This document shows positions 23,001 through 35,000 of a stretch of DNA of 64,000 bases, piece by piece. Position 1 is the stretch's first letter. Every line of letters starts with the position of its first letter. Origin of the DNA: Schistosoma mansoni (Eukaryota > Platyhelminthes > Trematoda > Strigeidida > Schistosomatidae); the NCBI RefSeq assembly GCF_000237925.1, contig NW_017386148.1, forward strand, positions 1-64,000, read 5' to 3'. Below the pieces are notes generated by a model. That model was given only the letters and a program-made list of their open reading frames with translations, had not been told where the DNA came from and ran no database searches. The position numbers and the translations under genes were made by a program.

Positions 23001-26000
23001 TCTGATTTTTTTATCTTTATAAACAAAGGAAGACAGTACATTCTGGAAAACCTGAGTACATAACTAGTTAAACATTTTTCTACTCCGATCGTAAACTATC
23101 AAATCATCCTTCCTTTTTGTTTAATTTTACTCAATTCATCCTCAGGATCTTGTCCACATTGTTATACTGTTAAAAATGCTCTCCACACAAAAAGCGTTTG
23201 ATTTCTACCATTAATTAATCGTTGACAAGTTCACTTGAAGACTTCTTATATACAACAATACATCCAGACAAAATATTTTGTATGAAAACTTTTATCAACA
23301 AAATAGACTGTATCTGACTTAGGTTAACATATACTCAACTGTCTGGTTAATTGTCATAAACGATTGTTTTATGATTTGTTATGAACATATTTTGCTTGAT
23401 GATAGATAACACACAATAATACAATGTGGCCAATTGATAATTATCCACAAGACCAACCTGTTGATATAAGCACTTAATAAACTAATATTAAAATATAACA
23501 TAGACGGTCAACAAAGTAGGTTTATCTGCTCATATACTACACTTATACGCAAGTTGTAGGACAAAAAAATAAGCATAATTAACGGCCTTTTAAAAAGATA
23601 CTAGTTTAACGGGTCATGCACGTGCTCATGAAATTAAAAACCATTATCCTTACCTCCTGCTGTCAAGTCAATACAATGTCTGTTTAAACTGATGTCCTGA
23701 TTGCTCTGTATTTCATCGATGTAACCATGTTAATTACTTTTCTGAGACTAATGGAATTTAAATCATTAGTTGAAGTATCTCTCACTGTATTAATGTTTAG
23801 GAGTACTCATTGAGTGTACGTTATGTCTTCTGGATTTGTTTATTTAGTTAATTTTTAAGTAGTGTGTTAATGTATGGCAATTTCCTACTCTGCCTAGACT
23901 TCCATACGCTTTTAGTTACAATATACACTTTCAAAACATTGCTTAGATATCACCACATTTCTTTAATCTTTTTGACTACAGAAATCAGCAGTCTATTTGT
24001 TTTGGTATCATCATCGTCATAAGTATAATTATAATGAATAAGGTATATTCAAACTACCTTTTGTTGATCTCAGCAATGAGCTTATGCCGATTCGATACTC
24101 AATGTGCTTTAAAATCATCAATCTCACAGCTATAGTGCACACCTTAATGATTTTATAATGTTGTAATGACAATTCTTGATCATTTTTTTCAGCTTCAACT
24201 TCTCGTATTACAAGTTTTGAATTATGCTTCAAACATAATTATTAGTTACGGAATCGTCAACATATTCAAATTCTGTAGATGATTTGGTACTTACATTCTA
24301 ATGTACAACTATTAGAACATAAGATTTAAATTTAAGAATGTCTAGAATCGAGTTTTTAGCCGTTCAAAATCAGTTCATATCTGAAAAGCTCAATAGTAGG
24401 TATATACGATGTGTTAATGAAATTGAAGGTAATTCCCCTTTACAAAGCGAGATAAATATTTATCCAAAAGTCAGTGGATAAAATTTTTATTCCCGTTTAG
24501 ATCATTTGAACAAGACGCTGTAGGATGTTAGCAAGACTAAACACTAAGTGAAAGAATCCAACTATAATTTCTACTGTCAGAGTATGTCAACGAGTCAAAA
24601 TATCAAAACAGACAAGTATAATGAAATATCGAATAAGTGAGTACAAAAGATAAGATCTCAGTTATTACTTCACCTTCTCTCACATTCCATAGTTCCATAG
24701 CATATCTTAAATCAATGTTCATTAATTAGTACTGTTTCTTTTTTTTGATAGTCAACGGTTTCTTGTAATACACTGCGTACAAGACTTTAATGAATATTGT
24801 TTCTCAATCGTGCGGTCTTCATTTTATTCTTTTTAAAGGCTCTTTAAAAGCTTCTGATAAATCTTATTACGAGACAGTGAATATTTATAAGTCATATCAT
24901 ATATTTGAAGGAAAATAAAGTGCTAAGGAAATCAATTCACCACACCAGCCAGATTGGTAACTTATGAGATAGATAAACACACCTATTTTATTGTATGCAC
25001 ATGCACACTTGTACAGTTTTCTGGGAACAAATAATTTTTATCGTCTATCCATCTTTGTGTATTTGTTTACAGCTCTTCAGGAATGATTGAATGCAATTAA
25101 GTCGTCAATCATTTTCGTATATAAAGGTGAAAAACGGTTTATTGTTACCATGTGGGGGGAAATTGGTCCAACGTTGAACTTTTTTTCCTTAAAACATATT
25201 TCTCCACGAAACGTCTGATATTTAATACTGTGAAAGTGTGCAGTCTACAGATAATTACGTGCATATAAATTTATATGGGAGGAAAGAGTGTATTCATTAT
25301 TATCTGTGCACCCTATGTGCAATACATACATACGAAACTAATCGCTACTTTCTTCTGATTTCTTACCGGTATTCTATTTTCCCTACAGAGTAGTATTATA
25401 CTATTTTCGACTCTTGTTATCTTTAAATTCACTTAGTATTGTTTGTTTGAATCTTCCCATTGATGTTTAGAATTGCAACTGGTCAGTCTCTTATTGGCAT
25501 ATGTGCATAATGTGCGTATTGCCTTAATTCACAAGCTAGCCACTATGCATCTTGTTATCTTTTTCTGTGACTTAATTTTTTCATGTCCCGTTCCATCTCC
25601 TGGTTGCGAGTTGAAAAACGAAGAGTATTTACATCTGATTTGAATTATCATTCATAGTACTCTCAGTCGATTAGCCAGATTTGAGAGTAAACCTATCTTC
25701 TGCTAACTTCCAACGTTTTCAACTATCTCATTGATAATATTAAACAAATATCTATTGTTACTGTTTTCTTCTCATTTACTTTCTCTATGCACTACTGCTC
25801 GTGATCATAACATGAATATGTTTGTCATTTTGCATTCTAGTTGTTCTCAACTCTTACAAACCAGAGCTTCCACGAACACATTTTCCAGAATTCTACAGCT
25901 AAGAAGATGTCAAGATTTATTGATATATCTACCCTTTCTTAAAATGACTATCAGTAACCATTAAGGATGCATAAGTTAAGACCATTAGATTTGCATTCAT

Positions 26001-29000
26001 TCAAAATGTTTAATCTCTTTTCAAGCGCAGGAAAGTATTTTTTTAAATCAGCTATCTAACTGTATTAAAATATTGCCTGACTTATTTATTCTTGTTTCAT
26101 TCCATGTGCATTGAATTAGATCACTTGCAGGGATTAAAATTACTTCAGACTATGCTTTTCATCTTTATTAGGATCTGTTAAAATAATTTTTTTCTAAACA
26201 ATAAATGTTCTTTCCATCAGTTTTTCTTTTCACTGTTCAGAATATAAAGTAAATCGATATTCTCCAGTGTATATTAAATAAATCCAATCTATTTCCTTTG
26301 TAAGTGATAAATCTTTTTTTTTTCAAATACTGTTTGTAGCATTTGTTTTATTAAAATTAGTGTATTGCTAATACAAAACTTTAGAAAGAGTATTTGTTTA
26401 TACAAGTGAATCATAATTTATATAGCAAACATTCATTTTCATGTATACCATATTTTATGATTCTCTGTTTTGACAGTGAATAATAAACAGATAGATAAAT
26501 AAAGATATATATATTTCATAATTTGGCATAATATTTTCTCTATTCAGCATGTCACACTTTTTCAACTAACATAGTTATAGAAAATTTATAATTATTGATG
26601 ATGATGACCGATGATGTTTACATTTATGCAAAATTACATCTTTATGGGCTTAGGGTTTCACCCTCGTATCACTCATTACATATTATTCTTCAGTTAGGGT
26701 CATTATATATTTGAAGATTGCTTTTAATACAAAGGGGATTTTCAATTCACTTATATCTTGTATTCCAACGTTCTGGTAAAGGAAAATTAATTTTTTTACG
26801 GTTTATGTTATCGACAAGTCTAATAATCTGAGAATCTGATGGTCCTCACTATAAAAATAGTCTTGATGTGATGATATGGAGTTATTAGGTTTCACAAATT
26901 ACGGTATGAGTCCTGTTTTTTTTGTAAAGTAATATTTGGAAAGCAAATGTATATAGTCTAATTATCTAGCAAATATTTTTACGTATGAATCATATTTATT
27001 CACATTTCTGCTTATGTTATAGAAGGGATAAACTACAAAATTATGGTTAATTGTTATGTGATAGTTTCATTGGTGTAGATGAATACATCATTGGAGGAGA
27101 TCCTAATCGATAAATTCTTATAGTAGATCCATCGAAAAGAATTAATATAAATACAGATATTCCTAAGTAGTCAGTTATCGATAAACGTATTAGGTAGAAT
27201 TTCGCGTAGTATGTGTTGTGTAATAAGGAAAGCCTGTTAACACTATATCATGATTTACATTAAAATAAGGGTATTTCTTAGCTATCCGCTTTGTCTTTCT
27301 TAAGGTTATGTTGTTCAATAAAACCACTGACTAATACACATTTAATTATAAGTATTATTTTAGGTATCCGCCTAAACTAGGCGTTTCTTGTTCATATCAA
27401 TTAGTTCTTTCCCCTTTTTTGTTCCATTCAGGTGTTAATGAATTAAAAGTATTATGTTATATGACTGAACTTGTAGTTTTTTTTAAAAAAATTACCACTA
27501 TAATCTGCATAATAAGCATAACTAAAAAATAATAATTTTACTTCTCTCTTTCCATAAACATTTAAGTATTAGATTGTTTACACAGTTTTTACTTCATGTA
27601 TGCTAATATTATGCTAATTTTATGTCTGGGATACATTACATAAATCTGTTTTACTTTCTTATACATCGTATATTATTGCACTATTGCTACAATCGTAGTG
27701 ATTAATTTTGGGAAGGGGGATTATAATTAGATAAATTGACACACTGTCACTCATATATATATATATATATAATATATATTCTTACGTTTATGTCGATTTA
27801 TGTTACTTTGTCCTCGAGATCTTGTGTACTCTTTAATTGCACTGTTAATTCAGTTCGAACACAAAATCGACACATATTTCATGGATTCGTCTCTTGACCT
27901 ACTTACATACATATAAATACATTGTACATTTATTTCTCATTGTAGATTTGGAGGTGCTGCATCCTATGGAGTACATGTTTTGTGTAACCATTATTTTCTT
28001 CCTAGATAACATCATTTCACTTATATTATTAAAATAAATATGATACCTTTAAGTATCTCATTGTAAATACACACACATTCTTTATAAGGTATAATACTCT
28101 TAAGATACCTTAAAGCCTCCTAAGAAGCTATCATCATTTTTTGTCGACTTTTTAACACTTACTGACTAACTTTCTGAACATTGGGAAAATACATGTTTAT
28201 TTATTCATTCCATTAAATGAGTCAATAGCTTGTAAATTGTAGTTGAGATTATCGAGTACCTGCAAATTATGTAAAATAATAATTTGTTAAGTCATGAAGA
28301 AACTCATTCCCAAAAACATCATGATCTAAATTTTCTTTTTTTGTTGTTGTTGACCAAATTAACTGACTCTTCATTTCATCTCTATAATGCTTGATGTAGC
28401 TAACCACTGTGATTTAACCTAAATATATGCGTTGAGATGTGAATGGTTCAACTCTGTATCAAAGAAGCTCTAAAACAAAACCACTTTTATATTTTCATTT
28501 ATTTTGGTTGTATTTATTTATCTTTTTGGTTGATCTGTAATTACCAGTTCTGTCATGATCGTACATGTAATAGACTAGAAGACCAGATTTTGTGACTAGC
28601 GTATACTTTCAGGCCGCTGAGTTAGAACTCTAGTGGGCAATGAAATAGGCAGTAACTCGGTTTTTGGACCAAACGAAAACTGAGCCATATCACACGTTGA
28701 TTGAAGTTTAAAATGTTAATCACTGTTTTCGTCCATTAATCTGAGGGTACTATGCTAGTCACAATTCCTTGACTCAAATTCATGTAGAGTTGTAAGTGCA
28801 CACAACTGTCAAGTCACCAACTAGGTCGAAACTAGTGTTGGTGTCCCCTAGTTTTTTATATGACATCGTTTAGTGGTAGAAATTTATGTCACATGTTTTT
28901 GTTGTCCCTAAATATGAAAAGCATTTTAAATCAATAATTGAGCAAATTTTGCAATTTTTTGTTTTAAAATGTTATTTATGTCATTTAAGAAAAAAGGAAA

Positions 29001-32000
29001 TGACTTGTTTTTACCAATTAATTAAGTAGTCATCTTCCCCCAAATTCTGAGATTCTAAGTTCCTCATAACTTTTTTTGTTTTTATTTCACTAATTTATAT
29101 TTTCTCGAATCGAATCCTCAATGCCTAATCTCTCCTATTACCACTGATACTGTTGCTACTTCTACTATTCTGGGCTTTGGTCTGACAGTTTCATCTCTGT
29201 GTTAATGAAGTATGACAACTTGAACCCATGTACATACGCACGAGGTTACACGTTGTGACTGACTGAATTTTGATCCGGATATCAGTTTGCATGATATTTA
29301 TGCATAATTGCATTATAGTCAGTGCAGTAACAACCGTTTGTTAGTAAATAATATAGAATGTTTCCTTAGCTCACATGTATACAATGTGTAATGTATGTGT
29401 TTTTATTGGGTTATAGACTCTACATGAAAGGTATTTCAACTTTAAATTAGTATAATTTGGTTTCAATAAAAATATATATTTCTACAGCAGATATAGTTTT
29501 CTTAAGAGTTTATAAAATACCTGTCTTATTTTAGTTTCAGATTAGTCCATATGTTTTTTTGGTGAATACTTGTTTTATAATTAACTAGTGTACGTATTAA
29601 GCTTTAGTTTCTCTAATTTTATTTATCTTAAGAATGCATTCACTCAGAAGAAGTCATGAACAATTTAATTCAAGGAATTTTTCACCTCATTTATCAACTT
29701 CCAGTCCTGTACCTGAAGGTCTATTTAGTGAATTGGATAAAGATGAAGATCGTGAAATTGTTGAATCAATCGAAGCTGTTATGAAAGCAGCATCATATGA
29801 TTCAAATAGTCCAAAAGAAACAAAACCAAAGCATCAAAATACAGAATGCAATCCTTCCAACATTACTTCATATCGTAACACGACTTTATTAATTGATGTT
29901 CCTGATGTACCTTGTCATTCTAAGGATTTCAAACAACAACATATCGATGGTCCTAGGTAATATTAGATTTTTATTTCTCTCCTAAAATTATTATTACCTC
30001 TTATGTCATATTATTTTAGGATCATTTCATCTATATGATGAGTTGTTCTCTAGTTGTAAACTATGAATATTACGAAGTAAAAGTGTATGTTTTACAAACT
30101 TCTATGGTGTTTATCTTCTGTAGTCATTTGTTCAAGTTTTCCTATTGACGGTAATATAAAAAGAATTTAGAACTATAGAGATGAGTTGTTTTCTATATTG
30201 TAATCTCAAAAATAAAGTTGACGATTACTAGTAGGATTACGAAACGAGTTGATGAGAAACAGGATATTAGACGAGAATGTTTAGTTAATTACATTAGGGA
30301 ACAGCTCAATATATATACAATTTAATTTCAGTTGTCTAACACTCAGCTCATGCTTAAATCAAACATTGATCCTGGTCACCTAGTATTTTTTGAAGTTGAG
30401 ATGATCGTTCGAAATTTGACACGGGACAAAGGTGCGAGATATTGTGGTCTTTGGTCCCAATTATTTATCACTGCTTTGAGCTTGTACAAATAACATTTCA
30501 TTATAATAATATTACTATTATATTTCATAAGCTTTGAATAGTTCTTGTAGTATTTTCAAACATTACTTTTCAGTCTAAAATTTTATTAATCAGATTAAAT
30601 TCTTTATTTAGAAATTAAAAATCTAAGAATCACATAAAAATTTAGTTCTAAACTCATGTCTTTTATGGAATATTTCAATAGTTTCTTTAGGATGAACTCT
30701 TAGGTCAATTGTTTTCATTCTCTCATTTCTATATTTGATCTCCTACATACTTTAACATAATTTTATAAATATTCTATCTTCTTATCACCAAATACTTTTT
30801 TTGTTATAGTGTCGATTAATATTTTAATACATATTCTACAAACTTTGTCAACTATATTAGTTCTTATGTTAAATATATGGTTGTATTCATTGGTTTATTA
30901 GGATTTCCCAACCTGGTGTTTACAAACAAATTCAAAATAGTGTTAGATCATCAGAATTTCATGGGAATATACACGGCTCTTCTGAAAACTCTTATCTTCT
31001 TGGTAATATGGGCTCTCAGCCTCAATCACAGTATCCTTTTGAACAGCTTATTGAACTCAATCGAAATGATACCCAACAAGATAAGCCTCATTCATATACA
31101 CCTGATATGAATTGTATTAATTCTTCTTTACATGATCCACTCCAAGTTTTGGCTGATACAACATTTCAAGATACACATAGAAAACAAATGTTTCCTTCCA
31201 CCGTATCTAGCAATGTTCGTGTTATGCCTACACCAGGATCGATAATGTCGACGTCATCACTTTCAACAGATACTCCAACACCAACTGCCACCCCTACACC
31301 AACTCCTGAACAAACCTCTCAGTTCCAGGGATGTAATAAAATCGCTAGTGATAGTGATAATTCTTTAAATCAAGCGCCTTGGTTTCAAGCTATGCTACCC
31401 AGAGAAATAGCATTTGAATTGCTCGCTAAAGAAGAGGTATCGATTTTTTTCGGTTAAAGACAATAAAGTATTCCATTATTTGCAAAATATGAAGTATATT
31501 GAATAATATATATATTTTATTTCTAACCAAATATTTTAATGAGTTATTTGAATTATATAACTTATTTCATATAATTGGTCCCCTGTGAATAAAGCCAAAA
31601 CGACACGACCGTTGCTGTTACCTTGACGTGGTGGTCGGGTTTGCCTATCGTGATGAACCAATCGAGCTATACTGGCTGGAACAACCGTTCCTCAAGGTCC
31701 TACCATGTCAGGCAGATCTATTGGAGAACGGTAAGACTGAAAGCAGCAACCCAAGGTCTGAGGGCAAAGTCGTACTGCTGACTGTACAGAGATGCGACAG
31801 CAGTAAGGTGTTTCCTTCGGACAACCAGAATCTGCAGCGACGCTGCCTTCTCACAAGGAAGGAAGGAGTTAAAGGAGGCCGACCCTAAAATGGTCACACC
31901 TCACGGATTTCCGTCTCCGGCGGTAAGGCCCTTTGAAGAACGGAGCCAACACGTCAAAATCCTCCAACAAAACGGACGTGCGCGACCTCTGCATTACTAA

Positions 32001-35000
32001 CATGGTGTTGTCACCGGATGTCAGCGATCCTTAAGAGACAACGATGATCGAACACAGAGAGTCGTCTAACATCCTCAACTCGGAGAGGCCAGGTTTCACA
32101 AGCATAGAGTAAAACTGCTCTCACCGACGCGTTGTAGATCCGCCTGCAAATACTAACTTTAAGCACAAGGAAAAAGATCTTTTGACATGGAGACCCCCGA
32201 AGTCGTCCCAACGTTGGGCCCAAATAGATAACATCGCTATCAGCCACCGGTCGAGGGGCTCGATAGAAGACTATCGCTCATTCCGGAGCACATGTTTAGA
32301 TTCAGTTCATGCTCTAGTGTGAACGCGTATTTGTCTTCGTCTTACTGGACGCAGGAAAGACGCTGCAAGGAGGCCTCTTAGGGTTCTACTTAATGATAGG
32401 CAAGCTAAGAATATATTTCAGGAACAACTAGAAAAACAGTCAGGCAGCCTTATAAGTTGTACCCACCCTGAGGCAGCTTGGGATGATATCCGAAAAGCTG
32501 TGGAAACCGTAGTGATATCTGCTATCACGGTAAACCATAAGGTTAGGGAAAAACACTAGATCTCATCAGCATCTAATGCGCTGATAGATGCTCGAAAACT
32601 CATCCCATCTGGCTCTGAACAGTGGTGGGTAGCGAAGGCAAGAGAGATGGAAAAGGCAGCGGCAGGAGGCAACAGCAGACAACTGTTCAGACTTGCTAAG
32701 GAAACGGGTATTAGGAACTCAACTGTCAGCGAAACTATCTCGGAAAGAGATGGACATATCATTCATTCTCAACCCAGGAGATTGGATCGATGGGCAGAAC
32801 ACTTTAGGGATCAGTTCAGCTGGCCTTCAGAGTCTTCTGACCACTATAATCAACAATGCAGGCATGTTCGGGATGCGATTCTCTCTCTCGAAATGCAAAA
32901 TGTTACTTCAAGTTTGGGTTACATCGACACTTGAACTAATGATAGGGATTCAAATAGTTGAGGGTGTTGACCGCTTCACTTATCTTGTGAGTCTCATCGA
33001 CCCTTGTGGTCTGGTGTGTGACGAAATCTCAGCACGGATACAGAAGGATCGTCTAGCTTTCACTAACTTGCATCATTTATGGCGTAGGCGAGATATCCGT
33101 CTAGCAACTAAAGTACGAGTTCACTGTGCAGGAGTTCCTTCCGTCCTACTTTATGGTAGTGAAACATGGCCGGTAAGAGTAGAGGATATTTATAGGCTAC
33201 TAGTATTCTATCATAGGTGTCTTCGAAGCATTGCTTGTATATCCTGGGACCACCGAGTAAGTAATGCAGTTGTTAGGGAACGGGTACTAGGTAAGGATGT
33301 CAAATCGATTGATGAAGTAGCTAAACTTCATCAGTTGCTATGGCTGGGACACGTGTTACGTATGCCCAACCATCGACTGCCCCAGCATGCGATGTTTTAT
33401 AGTGTAGGAGTAGGTTGGAAGAAAGCTAGGGGCGGTTAGACCAAAACGTAGCACAAATGCATGAAGTTACTGACAAGTGGACTGTGCCATGTTGGTAGGT
33501 GTAGACTGTCTGGTTGGGATCCGCGAGATGATAGCAATCGATGGTTAGAGACCTTGAATGACATGACTCAAAATCGTTTGAAATGGCGAAGTTACATCCA
33601 CTCTTTGTGTTCTACCAAATTCTAATCTTCTGAACTCTTCATGTCTCTATCTTTTTCCTCTTTCCAAATTTATTTCACTGGATTATACTCTTTGAATAAC
33701 ATCTTCATACCCTAATCTTTCGGTTTACTGCTTATACTCTTACTACTTCTACCACTATGGGATTTGAATCGACAACTGCATCTCTGTGCTGATGTGGTAT
33801 GGCAACTCAAACTGATGTACGTACGTACGGAGTTCTATGTTGTGACTGACTGAATGCCTAAACAATCATTAGGGCCGAATAGTTTGAATTTATGATATGT
33901 ATTAGTTTCTTTTCATTTGCTTACAATAGTGTTTGTATTAACATTAGAATATGATATCATATGAGGTAATTTAGTGACCGAAAGAATTCGAATAACGACG
34001 ATTGTCGGTAATAATCGTATATATATATATATAATTTGTCTTGATGAAAAAATGTATGCACACTATAATATGTAATTAAATCATTTGTACCTACGCAATA
34101 TTGTAAAGCTAACTGTGTGTTTATTTGCATAAAGTTAAAGAAAATGATCACACACCTGTTTGATCCATTCTCAACCGTTCTAAATCCATTGATTAATTTG
34201 GTTAACGGTTTATACATTAACTACGATATTCTGTAAATTTGTGTAGTCTCAACTAAAGAAATGTTACAGTTTTTGTTTGTTCGTAAATTCATTGTAGACT
34301 GACTGACTAACTGAGAACAATGACTTCCAATAAATGGAAAGGTGACCACTTTACGGTATAGCTCTGTGTAACAAAAAATAATTCATTCTACCTGAGGTAC
34401 ATTAGTACAATCGAACTTTTTTGATGAATTATAGTAGACTGATTTTATTACAGTAAAAGTAGTGGTTATCTCCCTAATAAATATAGATATTATTATTATT
34501 TCATTTACTGGTATATGCATGTTGTTTTCATGCGTCTTGTGGTTTTTTTAGTTGTATTAGATTTTATTCTGTAAGAAAGTAGGGATAAAATAATGTAACA
34601 TTTAATTCCTCTGATTTTTCTCCCTAATGAGTTTTTTCCTCATTTTCAGGTTGGCAGTTTTTTAGTTCGCAACAGTGCTACTCATCCTGGTTGTTGTGCT
34701 TTATCTGTTCGAGTGCCAAATAAGGATAATCCGATAGGAATAACCCATTACTTGATACAGAAAACGAATCGAGGCGTTCGATTAAAGGTCAGATATTTTT
34801 TTCCCAGTGTAAATCTTGATTGTTTTATTTTTCAATAGCATTGATACTCTTTGAAACATTGTTTTTCTATCAATGTCCCAGTTTACTAGCTGTTAGTCAA
34901 TTCATATTTGCATTTCATCCAGCAATAAAACCCACTTCTATTACAAGTGATGGATCCTTAATAGTCGGTTTTCTTATTAATGTGATTCATTGGTTGAGTA

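Larger units (their letters stand above)
22931..29632 (+). other. Intron 6 of the PTB-SH2 gene (6.7 kb)
   Basis: AT-rich intron between donor AG/GTATGT and acceptor TTTATCTTAAG. It holds the inverted SINE tail at 25490-25560, a TA run at about 27753-27778 and a diverged RTE 3' tail at 29100-29275. No further exon was found that keeps the phase (2). Confidence 0.6.

Noticed and set aside
28600-28850. Possible tRNA-headed SINE (CTGAGTTAGAACTCTAGTGG)
   Set aside because: No convincing A and B box pair, hammerhead or second copy in the window.
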